NCBI RefSeq assembly: GCF_007971525.1
Contig: NZ_CP042437.1
Span: 372,001-436,000 of the forward strand
DNA: 64,000 bases
Source: Mucilaginibacter ginsenosidivorax
GTDB lineage: Bacteria; Bacteroidota; Bacteroidia; Sphingobacteriales; Sphingobacteriaceae
Direction of reading: 5' to 3'
This document shows positions 43,149 to 52,068 of the stretch, piece after piece; position 1 is the first letter of the stretch, and each line of letters opens with the position of its first letter. Position numbers and translations under genes: made by a program. A model generated the notes under the pieces. That model saw nothing but the letters and a program-made list of their open reading frames with translations. It made no database searches and was not told where the DNA came from.

Positions 43149-45110
43149 ATGGAAGGTAAAATACTTATTGTTGAAGACGAATTTATCATAGCCAGCGATC
43201 TGCGAATGATCCTGGAGCGGGCCGGATATGAAATAGCCGGCATTGCCTCTTCTGTGTCTAAGGCGCTGGAGATCATCAGTCTCAAAAAACCGGCCTGGGT
43301 ATTTTTAGATATTTATTTAATTGGTAAATTAACCGGCATAGATCTGGCCAACCAGCTTGTTGAAATGCGGATTCCCTTCATTTACGTTTCGGCAAACTCC
43401 AATCAAAGTGTTCTGGAACTGGCAAAGGCCACCAAGCCATACGGTTTCCTGGTGAAACCGTTTCGTGAAAAAGATGTGTTGGTTACGCTTGATGTTGCAA
43501 AATACCGGCATGAGCATGACCTGGAAGCAAAACTTCTTCGTGAAACAATGCTGCAAGACGATGTAATGCGTGTACTTGCAGGTGTAGGTAGCAAAAATGA
43601 AAAATTGTTAAAAATCATTTCATCATTGCAACAATACATTCCTTTTGATTTCTTTTTGATATGCTGGAAAGGTGAGGAAGAACAGGTAGTTGACGGTTTA
43701 GGATTTTATAAGAAAAACGAACAGGATTTTGAACTTATAGACAAAAACGAATTTGTTGAACGGAGCGGAAAATCAACTGAAGAAAGTAACTCCTGGAATA
43801 AATATGTAACGCCGGACTCTAAAAGCGTTTTACTAAAATCACATGATTTTAGTAAAATGTGCAGAACATATAAAATGGATAAGCAAATTGCTTTAGCTTT
43901 TAATCTGCAATCCATATTGGCTAAGTCGATACCCATTAGCGATTCGAAAATATTAACTTTTTCGTTTTATGGCAGGGCTACAGATGCGTTTACCCCGGAT
44001 CAGAGCGCTTTATTAAACAGGCTAAATCTATTGCTGATCAAAATTTGTGATTGTATCCCTAACCTTGCCGATTTTATCGAACTAAAATCAATCGCAAAAG
44101 TTACTACTACCGGGGATCTTAAAAGCATAGAAAAAAGCTTGACCAAATTAGGGACTGATGAAACACTTGGCCTTATAGGCAATAGCCCTAATTTTAAAGC
44201 GATAAAGGACAAGCTAAGCACAGTAGCCTCTTTTGATATATCGGTACTTTTACTTGGTGAAAGCGGCACCGGAAAAGAAAAGATAGCCCGCGCAATTCAT
44301 AAGCTATCCCCAAGGGCAAACAAGCCTATGATAAAAGTTAACTGCGCGGCCATACCGGCTACTTTAATTGAATCTGAATTATTCGGGCATGAAAAAGGGG
44401 CATTTACCGGTGCTGTTGATTTGAGAATAGGTAAGTTTGAGCAAGCCATAGGCGGCACTATTTTTTTAGATGAAATAGGCGAATTACCGCTTGATATGCA
44501 GGTGAAATTACTATGTGTACTGCAGGAGCGCGAAATTGTGAGGCTAGGCAGTAATAAGGTGATCAAAACTGATGTAAGGGTCATTGCTGCCACGAATTTA
44601 AATTTAGAGAAAGCTATTGCCGAAGGCAAATTCAGGCTTGATTTATACTATCGCCTTAACGGCTTCCCCATATGGCTTCCCCCGCTGCGGGAACGAAAAG
44701 AAGATATACCGCAATTGGTTGCCTATTTTTTATTGTATCTATCAGACAAAATGGGTAAAAAACTTCAAAAAGTATCAACCCAGGCTATGGACGATCTGAT
44801 TGGCTACCCGTGGCCAGGTAACATTCGTGAATTAGAAAACCTGATAGAAAGGAGCATCGTACTCAATGAAGGAGATACCATTAAGTATATTGATCTGCCC
44901 ATTATTTCAACTACCGGAACGTCGCCGGTGCAGGTAAATAGCTCCGTTAAAACGATAAAAGAAATGGAAAGAGACTACATCATGGAGGTCCTTAAGAAAT
45001 GTAATGGCAAAGTATCTGGCCCGGGTGGTGCAGCCGAATTGTTAGACATTCCTCCTAATACGCTGGTCGCTAAGATCAAGAAATTAGGGATCGTCAAAAA
45101 CTATTTGTAA
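43149..45110 (+). CDS. Sigma-54-dependent response regulator with receiver domain
   Basis: A 653-residue regulator. Receiver domain at 1-120 with acidic pocket VEDEF, acceptor Asp54 in VFLDIYL and Lys103 in LVKPF. A GAF-like middle (about 140-320) precedes AAA+ with Walker A GESGTGKE, the canonical GAFTGA loop, and RVIAATNLNL; the C-terminus is Fis-like (KVSGPGGAAELLDIPPNTLVAKIKKL). The ATG at 43149 was preferred to a TTG at 43125, since MEGKILIVEDE starts the receiver. The LytT-like receiver carries the extra loop IYLIGKLTG. It is probably the partner of the kinase just upstream and regulates sigma-54 promoters. Confidence 0.92.
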   Translation: MEGKILIVEDEFIIASDLRMILERAGYEIAGIASSVSKALEIISLKKPAWVFLDIYLIGKLTGIDLANQLVEMRIPFIYVSANSNQSVLELAKATKPYGFLVKPFREKDVLVTLDVAKYRHEHDLEAKLLRETMLQDDVMRVLAGVGSKNEKLLKIISSLQQYIPFDFFLICWKGEEEQVVDGLGFYKKNEQDFELIDKNEFVERSGKSTEESNSWNKYVTPDSKSVLLKSHDFSKMCRTYKMDKQIALAFNLQSILAKSIPISDSKILTFSFYGRATDAFTPDQSALLNRLNLLLIKICDCIPNLADFIELKSIAKVTTTGDLKSIEKSLTKLGTDETLGLIGNSPNFKAIKDKLSTVASFDISVLLLGESGTGKEKIARAIHKLSPRANKPMIKVNCAAIPATLIESELFGHEKGAFTGAVDLRIGKFEQAIGGTIFLDEIGELPLDMQVKLLCVLQEREIVRLGSNKVIKTDVRVIAATNLNLEKAIAEGKFRLDLYYRLNGFPIWLPPLRERKEDIPQLVAYFLLYLSDKMGKKLQKVSTQAMDDLIGYPWPGNIRELENLIERSIVLNEGDTIKYIDLPIISTTGTSPVQVNSSVKTIKEMERDYIMEVLKKCNGKVSGPGGAAELLDIPPNTLVAKIKKLGIVKNYL

Positions 45111-45442
45111 CATGTATTAAACATGGGTAGTCACATTGCGATATTATTTTTGTACACTGTTTTTATTCCATGGGGTTTTCATTTTCGTTGCCTAATTATC
45201 AGCAAGTAAAATACGCTGTTAAAAACAGCAAAAGATATAACACGGCCTAAACACTACCGATAATGAGCCGGTATTACGTCATCAGCACAGGCGCTATAGA
45301 AAATGAGTTGATAATCCGCAAGTTATATAAAAAAGGAGCTTGATTTATCGAAAATAACTATATCACTAGCAATGATCAGGCCCATGCAAATATTCCGGTC
45401 TTCTGAAATACTTACACGAACTTTACATTTAGGGGCAATATG
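45111..45442. other. Intergenic region with a second sigma-54-like site
   Basis: A plus-strand GG-N10-GC site (GG 45126-45127, GC 45138-45139, TTGC complete) lies just after the regulator gene. No known gene follows in that direction; only a 26-codon frame from 45263 to 45343 (MSRYYVISTGAIENELII) exists. It could drive a small RNA or be chance. The rest is AT-rich with no feature. Confidence 0.3.
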
Positions 45443-46162
45443 TTAGCTAAGCGTTATCTCGCCCATGTCTATAGCTACCAATAAAGGGTCGCTAATAACT
45501 TTATGACCCTCTCCTTCGTAGGCATAGATCCGCCTGGTTGTGGGTATGATAATACCATTTACATCACGGTAATTGGTGGCGTAATTTGCCCCGGTAGCGC
45601 CCCCAAGAATATCAACTGTATAATCGTGCCGGCGAATGAGGCCATCAGGGCCAAAGTACGATACCTGTTCGCGCGTATGGCTGGCTATATTATCAGGGAA
45701 TATTATTTTTAGCCTGCGCCAGGTTTCGCCATTTTCCTGCCAGGGGGCAATCTCTTCGGTGATAAAGCCGGGATACGTGTACAGGAATGGAGTGGTGAGA
45801 TAAGTCCACAGCGCTTCACCGCTAAAGTACACTACATGTACATCTTCCCAGGACGTATGCAGGGAATGTCCTTCAAACGTGAGTTCTGGATTTTCCCATT
45901 TTTCAACATCGAGGCCCCCATTTTTGGCCACAGATATAAGTTCCGGCTGAAAGGTGGACGTTTTATCCTGGCCCGAAAACACCATAACCACTTTTTCATG
46001 GTGGATTTCAGCATCAATAACCACATCTTTCAAAACATCAGGCCTGCTTTTAACATACCAGATGCCGCCGGTTATAGAAGCCTGAACATTTATTGATTTT
46101 AGCTGGTTCCAACGCTCAAGGCCTCCATGGGCTTTAACCGCCAAATTGAGTAGTTCGCTCAT
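45443..46162 (-). CDS. Unknown beta-rich protein, last gene of AhpD operon
   Basis: A 239-residue cytoplasmic protein without signal peptide. It begins MSELLNLAVKAHGGLERWNQ, the start of many LolA-like or outer-membrane-lipoprotein-sorting-like proteins, followed by repeated strands (VNGIIIPTTRRIYAY near the end). The GGLERW motif recalls proteins acting on hydrophobic ligands. I give no firm family. It is 20 bases after the lipocalin-like gene in the same minus-strand operon. Confidence 0.7.
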   Translation of the reverse strand: MSELLNLAVKAHGGLERWNQLKSINVQASITGGIWYVKSRPDVLKDVVIDAEIHHEKVVMVFSGQDKTSTFQPELISVAKNGGLDVEKWENPELTFEGHSLHTSWEDVHVVYFSGEALWTYLTTPFLYTYPGFITEEIAPWQENGETWRRLKIIFPDNIASHTREQVSYFGPDGLIRRHDYTVDILGGATGANYATNYRDVNGIIIPTTRRIYAYEGEGHKVISDPLLVAIDMGEITLS

Positions 46163-46182
46163 TTTATTTGTGTTATATTATA

Positions 46183-46620
46183 TTAGTCGTTTAACGCGCG
46201 CTTCCAAAGCAACCTGAATTGAATTTTTTGTGGCCCTACCGGGCCGTTTGAACTAAGCTGAAGATGTTCTCCGTCCAGTTTAATTAGCCTAACCTGCTGC
46301 CCTCTTATCCATTCGGGGTATAAGCTTATTTCGATATGATGGGTCATTATCCGGTTTTCTTCATCAATATGATATCGCCCTGAATAGGCCAGGTAACCCA
46401 AGTCGTTATATTTTAGCTGCTTATCCTTGTAAAGTAGTTCAGCTACATTTTCTGAACGGTTTACATCCATAATATGGACAGATACATAACCGTTGGGCAA
46501 ATAATAAATTGAACCTTTTGCGTCATCGCCTAATGGATATATGATTTCTCCCGCCTGGCTTTCCTGTTCGAAAGAAACCAGGGTCCAGGCACCAATAACC
46601 AGATTTTCCAGCGCACTCAT
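46183..46620 (-). CDS. Lipocalin-like domain protein
   Basis: A 145-residue protein fitting the bacterial lipocalin-like (Lipocalin_5) family: GAWTLVSFEQESQAGEIIYPLG at the start, GSIYYLPNGYVSVHIMD, YLAYSGRYHIDEENRIMTHHI and the final QIQFRLLWKR type strand. It has no signal peptide. Its ATG overlaps the AhpD stop by four bases (46617-46620). It may bind a small hydrophobic molecule or be an isomerase-like cupin analogue; the role is not known. Confidence 0.82.
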   Translation of the reverse strand: MSALENLVIGAWTLVSFEQESQAGEIIYPLGDDAKGSIYYLPNGYVSVHIMDVNRSENVAELLYKDKQLKYNDLGYLAYSGRYHIDEENRIMTHHIEISLYPEWIRGQQVRLIKLDGEHLQLSSNGPVGPQKIQFRLLWKRALND

Positions 46621-47159
46621 ATCAAATCGGGGGCCAGCGGAAAATCAATCTCAAACTCGCCCAGGGCCGCATGCATATAGTTAGTTACCCCTCTTAAGTT
46701 GATGAGCAAAATGGTATCGATAACTGCTCCTTTTGAGTAACCTGCGTCTATAAGATTATCCACCAATTCGCCATCAATATGACCACGTTTTTCGACGATG
46801 TTTTTGGTGAATTTTACCAGCGCATCCAGTTTGGGGTTAAATAACGCGCTCCCTTTCCTGATCTCGGCAAGTTGATCGGACCCTAACCCTAATTTTTGGA
46901 GGTAGTTGTAGTGAAAAGCGGTGCAATATCTGCATGCATTAACTCCGCTAACAACAATGTTAATCACTTCCTGCTCTTTGGTGGTTAAGGAGCTTTTACC
47001 AAACTCGGCCTTAACATAACGGCTTAATGCAAATTCTGAATTTGCGATAACGCCATACATGTTGGGTACAAAACCAAGTTGGTTAGTTGCCGAATTATAA
47101 ACAGCTTGATCGGCCACTGATACCTCTTCTCTTTTTTTGATCTCAAATGTAGTTTTCAT
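46617..47159 (-). CDS. AhpD-like carboxymuconolactone decarboxylase family protein
   Basis: A 180-residue all-helical peroxidase-related protein. The catalytic CxxC with following His is seen as CRYCTAFH (about residues 97-104). The start is TTFEIKKREEVSVADQ and the middle GLGSDQLAEIRKG is typical. AhpD proteins reduce alkyl hydroperoxide reductase or act alone as disulfide peroxidases. It begins a three-gene operon with the lipocalin and LolA-like genes. Upstream, TGGCAAAG with a GG-N10-GT arrangement (complement of 47260-47274) might be a degenerate sigma-54 site. Confidence 0.88.
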   Translation of the reverse strand: MKTTFEIKKREEVSVADQAVYNSATNQLGFVPNMYGVIANSEFALSRYVKAEFGKSSLTTKEQEVINIVVSGVNACRYCTAFHYNYLQKLGLGSDQLAEIRKGSALFNPKLDALVKFTKNIVEKRGHIDGELVDNLIDAGYSKGAVIDTILLINLRGVTNYMHAALGEFEIDFPLAPDLI

Positions 47160-47429
47160 TTATTTATATGCTTTTGTTGTGGAACGCTATAGTTTAAATT
47201 GTATACCAGCTGAGATCGGGCCATACTAAAGTTTAGTCACGTCTCATCTGCATATAACAACTATTGCTTTGCCACTTTTATGCCATCATACAAAAAACTA
47301 CATATCAAACAGTTATAGTATCATTACAGAAATTAACCTGTTTTATTTCGTATTTTTCCCCGGCTTTTACCAATAATATACGTGTTATTTTAAACACAAC
47401 CAGAAACCGTGAAAGAGGAGATGTGTTAG

Positions 47430-49727
47430 TTAACCAACCAATAGATTTCGCGAAAATTTTACGCTGATAATTGTTCCCGGCAAACTTTGTAAATTAAAAT
47501 CCCCATGAACCTGATCGGCTAAGCCTCTCATTAATTTTATACCCAGCGAGGTGTGCTCGTTATATTCATCCAAAGGAAACCCGATTCCATTATCCTGAAT
47601 AACTAATGAGATCATTTTATCGAATTTTTCGATAAGAATTATCTTAAGTAAGCCCTTGCGATTACCTGGAAAAGCGTATTTAAAAGAGTTCGTTACGGCC
47701 TCGTTTATAATCAATCCCAGCGGAAGCGCCTGTGCTACGTCAAGATCTATCGGATCTATTGAAACATCCATCCCGATATTTTCGCGACCTGTGAAACTTT
47801 CCTTCAGGTAAACAACTAATTCATTGATATAGATCTGCATATCAATAAGCGTCATACGCTCTGATTGGTAAAGCCGCTGATGAATTAACGACATCGAAAA
47901 CATCCTCCGCTGGCTATCTTTAATGGCGCTTAACGCTTCGTTATTATTGATATGGGCCGATTGCATGTTAAGCAAACTGATACTGGTTTGCAGGTTGTTT
48001 TTTACCCGGTGATGGATTTCGCGCAACAGCCATTCTTTTTCGGTAAGCAGGCTATTTTGTTTGTTGTTCAGCTCTTGCAGGGAGTGGTTTTGGTCATCAA
48101 TCTCATTTCGTTGTTGTTGCAGTAACTGGTTACTACGTTGCTTAAGTCTGTATCGGTTATAGAGTATCGCTAACAATAGTAACACCATAAACAAGCCACC
48201 AATTACCAGGTTTCTGACCAATACGGTTTGCTTTACCAGGCCTTTTTGAAGCACAAGCTCCCTGTCTTTTTGCTCGGTTTCTGATTTATAGATTAGCTCA
48301 TCTACCTTTTTGGTTTGTTCAATATTGTAAACAGAATCTTTTAGCCTGCCATATTTTTTTAAGTGACCTATTGCAGTTTCAAAATTCCTTGAAGCAGAAT
48401 CTGTTTGGTATAATGATAGCTCATAATTGGCCAGTGAAATAGGCGATAAACGCTCTTTGGGCAACGGGACAGTCTTTTTTAAATAAAGAGATGCATTCTT
48501 AAAATCCCCCTCAGCTATAAATAAATCTACCAGGTTCATGATATTTGAAAAATGCAATCCGCCGTTTATAGACTTTAGCAGATATGCGGAATCTGAGAGC
48601 GTAACCGAATGCCGATAATAATATTCGGCCAGTTTTGTTTGCCCAAGTTTTTGATAACAATGTCCAAAAGCTTCATCAATAAATATTTTGTCCTGAAGGT
48701 TAAGTGGTGGCTGCTTTTTAATTGCTTTTTGTAAAACATCCAATGCATCTCCAACCCTTTTTTGGGCAATCAAATTATCGGTAAGGGCAGTTGTAAACCT
48801 GAAATAATAAAAATAATAAAATTGAGACCCGTTTGATTGCAGAGCCTTTCGATAATAAAACTCCGCCTTTTTTAACATCCCTAAACTGGCATAAGTGCCG
48901 GCAAGCGAGCCATAAAAATCCATTGCATGAACAGAATCTTTTGCTGTCTCCATACTTTTAATTACCAACAAACGGTAATAAAGCTGATCCCGAAGATTTG
49001 CCTTTAAGCGGGCAACCCCGGCAAGTAAATCGTAAGTGTAATGCAGGTTCTTAAAGTTGGCGGCTTTGTATTCGGATACAACTTGCAACAATAACTTTTC
49101 TGCTTCGGGCAAATTCCTTTGGTTTAAATAAACATCGGCTATCTTTTTCAATACCTCAATGGCTTCCAACTGCTTGCCGGCTTTTTTGTACAAACTTTGG
49201 GCTTGCCGGTAGTAGCCAATCTTCATATCATCATTTGTTTTACTGTCGGGCGTTATTAAATCACCTAACGATGCCCGGGTTTCGGCTTCCTTGGCTATAG
49301 CACCCGTTTGATGATAGTGGTTGATGGCTTTCATAAAGTACGCCTGCCCGTTTACAAAATCATTCATCCTGATGTAGGTATAACCTTTTAGAATATATGC
49401 TTCATAAACCGATTCGGTTTGATGCAATAAGGTACTTAGGGCAATAGCCCTATCGGCAAACTTCATAGCACTGTCAAGATGAGGTTTGGGTACCTGGCTA
49501 AACTGAAGGTGATCGTCGCCAATCTCTATAAGTATCCGAATGCGGCTGGTATCCGGCTTGCTTTTCTTTAATTGATCCAACAAGCTTTGCGGAACGGGCG
49601 ATACTTCCGCCTGCGCAAAGGCCTGTTGCCCTAACAAAGATGATAAAATACAGAGGAATAAAAGACGGCTCCATTTTTTTAAACATTGCAAATTATTTTT
49701 TAGGGGGAATTCACAATGGTTTGCCAT
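47430..49727 (-). CDS. TPR-containing HisKA_2 sensor kinase (orphan paralogue)
   Basis: A 765-residue paralogue of the kinase at 40837. Signal peptide (about 1-40, LLGQQAFAQ), TPR-like repeats (about 80-470), one membrane helix (about 505-525, LVIGGLFMVLLLLAILYNRY), HisKA_2 with EIHHRVKNNLQTSISLLNM and ATPase part NEAVTNSFKYAFP, DNGIGFP. The first 25 residues before the hydrophobic part are long, so a later Met may be the true start. No response regulator is adjacent; it may act on the same sigma-54 regulator. It is AT-rich like the neighbouring sigma-54 block. Confidence 0.9.
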   Translation of the reverse strand: MANHCEFPLKNNLQCLKKWSRLLFLCILSSLLGQQAFAQAEVSPVPQSLLDQLKKSKPDTSRIRILIEIGDDHLQFSQVPKPHLDSAMKFADRAIALSTLLHQTESVYEAYILKGYTYIRMNDFVNGQAYFMKAINHYHQTGAIAKEAETRASLGDLITPDSKTNDDMKIGYYRQAQSLYKKAGKQLEAIEVLKKIADVYLNQRNLPEAEKLLLQVVSEYKAANFKNLHYTYDLLAGVARLKANLRDQLYYRLLVIKSMETAKDSVHAMDFYGSLAGTYASLGMLKKAEFYYRKALQSNGSQFYYFYYFRFTTALTDNLIAQKRVGDALDVLQKAIKKQPPLNLQDKIFIDEAFGHCYQKLGQTKLAEYYYRHSVTLSDSAYLLKSINGGLHFSNIMNLVDLFIAEGDFKNASLYLKKTVPLPKERLSPISLANYELSLYQTDSASRNFETAIGHLKKYGRLKDSVYNIEQTKKVDELIYKSETEQKDRELVLQKGLVKQTVLVRNLVIGGLFMVLLLLAILYNRYRLKQRSNQLLQQQRNEIDDQNHSLQELNNKQNSLLTEKEWLLREIHHRVKNNLQTSISLLNMQSAHINNNEALSAIKDSQRRMFSMSLIHQRLYQSERMTLIDMQIYINELVVYLKESFTGRENIGMDVSIDPIDLDVAQALPLGLIINEAVTNSFKYAFPGNRKGLLKIILIEKFDKMISLVIQDNGIGFPLDEYNEHTSLGIKLMRGLADQVHGDFNLQSLPGTIISVKFSRNLLVG

Positions 49728-49854
49728 TTGTTGTTGAAATTAATGTTATGTACGATTAATGAAATTATGGATAAATATCAGCTTCCGCACCAACTGCCGC
49801 CTTTTTTGATGAAAAAACGAAATAAAGTTTAAACCTCGCGGCAGATACAAAACA

Positions 49855-49897
49855 AACAACTCATTAACAGACACTTAACAATTGGTACATTTTTGGG
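49855..49897 (+). promoter_or_regulatory. Promoter-like element shared with 63863
   Basis: AACAACTCATTA (49855-49866) is followed 17 bases later by GGTACATTTTTGGG (to 49897), 53 bases before the ATG at 49950. The same arrangement occurs at 63863-63905. The second part contains a near-match to the -7 box. Confidence 0.5.
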
Positions 49898-49949
49898 AGT
49901 TATTTTTTTACAAACATGAAAATCATCGCGTAAAACACTTGAAATCAAA

Positions 49950-50723
49950 ATGAGCAATTCAATCAACGTAACCTACCTTGGCGGACCGACTGTTATTTTA
50001 GAAATAAGCGGTTTAAGGATAATGACTGACCCTACCCTTGATCCGTCAGGAACGCTATTCCCTATCAGCGCGGCAGCATCCATCGAAAAACTTTCTGATC
50101 CTGCATCAACCGATTTCGGCAAGATCGACCTTGTACTTTTAACTCATGATCAGCATGGCGATAACCTTGATCATGCCGGCAGGGAACTATTAAAAATTGT
50201 TTCTCAAACCCTTACAACCAAAATAGCCGCCGAACGATTACAAGGCACGTCCATTGGCATGGTCCCCTGGGAAAGCGTGGTTATCAATACCCCCAACGGC
50301 GATGAGCTAACTATCACAGCAACCCCTGCCAGGCATGGGCCAACCGGGGTAGAAAAACTAGCCGGTGATGTAATTGGCTTTGTGCTTACTGTAGCCGGTA
50401 ACACGTTGCCGCAAATATACCTTACGGGCGATACCGTGTTTTACGATGGAGTAAAAGAAGTTGCAGCGCGATTTAAACCGAAGTTCGTGTTCATTTTTGC
50501 CGGTGCGGCTAAACCCATGACGCCATTTAGTCTCACGATGGACGCCAATGACGCCATTGATACGGCTTTTACATTTCCCGATTCAACCATCATCCCGGTA
50601 CATTTTGAAGGCTGGTCGCATTATTCTGAAACGGCCGAAACACTTGCCCAATCTTTTGGTGCATTTGGATTGATTGACAGATTAAGAATGTTACCGGCCG
50701 GCGAGAAAACCGAGCTACTTTAA
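49950..50723 (+). CDS. MBL-fold metallo-hydrolase (UlaG-like)
   Basis: A 257-residue metallo-beta-lactamase-fold enzyme. The metal motif is HDQHGDNLDH (HxxHxDxxxH, about residues 68-77), with LTGDTVFY and HFEGWSHYSE as later metal-binding parts. The UlaG/YtnP-like group hydrolyses lactones or phosphate esters; the substrate is unknown. No signal peptide. A promoter element shared with the right window edge lies upstream. Divergent from the orphan kinase gene. Confidence 0.9.
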   Translation: MSNSINVTYLGGPTVILEISGLRIMTDPTLDPSGTLFPISAAASIEKLSDPASTDFGKIDLVLLTHDQHGDNLDHAGRELLKIVSQTLTTKIAAERLQGTSIGMVPWESVVINTPNGDELTITATPARHGPTGVEKLAGDVIGFVLTVAGNTLPQIYLTGDTVFYDGVKEVAARFKPKFVFIFAGAAKPMTPFSLTMDANDAIDTAFTFPDSTIIPVHFEGWSHYSETAETLAQSFGAFGLIDRLRMLPAGEKTELL

Positions 50724-50742
50724 ATCTTCACTATCGATATCA

Positions 50743-51978
50743 TCAGGAAACAGCATTGCTTAAAACCATTGCTGTTTCTTGTTTTGCCTGGTGCCTTTTG
50801 CTTACTTTAACAAATAAGGCAAAAGTGATACAAGCCAGCACCGCGAAAGTAAGATAGGCTATCCCCAAAAACTCCTGGTTTTTTATGGCAATAACATTTA
50901 CAATACCATAGCTAAAAACCGAAGTAATGATGTACAATGAACCTCCGGTAACGCCACTGGCGATCCCCGCGTTTTTTGAAAACCGGCCCAAACAATAGGC
51001 AAATATATTATTGAATACAAAACCCGATAAAAGATGTACAGCAGCTGTAAACATCATTAACGTAACCAGGTTGGTTTTAAAAGCCGATGCAACAATCATC
51101 AGCGCTGCGAAAGCTGTTTGTAAAGCTATGGCTATCCATACTTTTTTCAACAAGGGCTTTTTGATAAGCGTTTTTGAAATGACGCCCCCGGTCATTAATG
51201 ATACACCCGATAGCAGCGAACAGTACCCCGTGACCACAGGTGATAAATGAAACACATGTTCGATAATAAAAGGGCTGCTCATACCATACACTATAAGCAT
51301 GGCGTAGCTTAAAGAGATCATGACTAACCCCAAAGAAAAATCCAATGTGCTCAGTGTAGACCAGTAAACCTGCAGGATACTTTTTGCTTTAAAGGGCTGA
51401 TAATTCTTGAGTGATTCGCCGCTGTACACCAACTCCAGTACAAACAAGGCAAGGGTGGCAATACCCAAAAAATAAAAATTAGCCTGCCAGCCAAAAGCAG
51501 TTTCCAGGTACCCGCCTATAAATGGCGCAACTATGGGTGCGGTAGCCCAAATGATAGAAAACAAGCTGGTATAGTGCTTCAGCTTTTCGCCGGTGTAAGT
51601 ATCCATAAAGTATGCCCTTTTGCCTACCACAATCAAGGCTACGGTTATCCCCTGCAAAACCCGCATGGCATAAATAAGCTGAATGCTATGGCTAAGCGCT
51701 ATGCTAATGCTGGCCAGGGCAAATACCAATAATGATATGGTGCCTAAGCGATAACGGCCAAAACTATCAAGCAAACTCCCGACAAACAATTGGCTAATAC
51801 CTGAGCTTACCATAAAAACAATTAACGAAAGCTGCACTGCAGCGTTGGTAACCCCCAGGTGAGTAGCCATTGACGGCAGCGATGGAATATAAATATCGGT
51901 AGCAAAACCCGATAGCGGGATAAGGGCAAAAGCCAATATCGTACTGATACCTCTATGATGCTCTTTAATAATTTTCAT
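50743..51978 (-). CDS. MFS multidrug efflux transporter (Bcr/CflA-like)
   Basis: A 411-residue twelve-helix permease of the drug:proton antiporter 1 type. Motifs: D-rich first helix end (GFATDIYIPSLPSMATHLG, the Bcr/CflA signature), GSLLDSFGRYRLGTI between helices 2 and 3 (motif A), and MRVLQGITVALIVVGKRAYFMD in helix 4-5. It probably exports drugs or toxic metabolites. The SDR gene upstream on the same strand (90-base gap) likely shares its transcript, placing it under the TetR operators. Confidence 0.9.
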   Translation of the reverse strand: MKIIKEHHRGISTILAFALIPLSGFATDIYIPSLPSMATHLGVTNAAVQLSLIVFMVSSGISQLFVGSLLDSFGRYRLGTISLLVFALASISIALSHSIQLIYAMRVLQGITVALIVVGKRAYFMDTYTGEKLKHYTSLFSIIWATAPIVAPFIGGYLETAFGWQANFYFLGIATLALFVLELVYSGESLKNYQPFKAKSILQVYWSTLSTLDFSLGLVMISLSYAMLIVYGMSSPFIIEHVFHLSPVVTGYCSLLSGVSLMTGGVISKTLIKKPLLKKVWIAIALQTAFAALMIVASAFKTNLVTLMMFTAAVHLLSGFVFNNIFAYCLGRFSKNAGIASGVTGGSLYIITSVFSYGIVNVIAIKNQEFLGIAYLTFAVLACITFALFVKVSKRHQAKQETAMVLSNAVS

Positions 51979-52068
51979 AATAAAAATAATTTACGGCAAA
52001 AGCCCAAAGCTTTTGAAGCTACCATATAGGTATCGCAAACGCTTTGGGTTAGTAACTATAAGCAAGAT

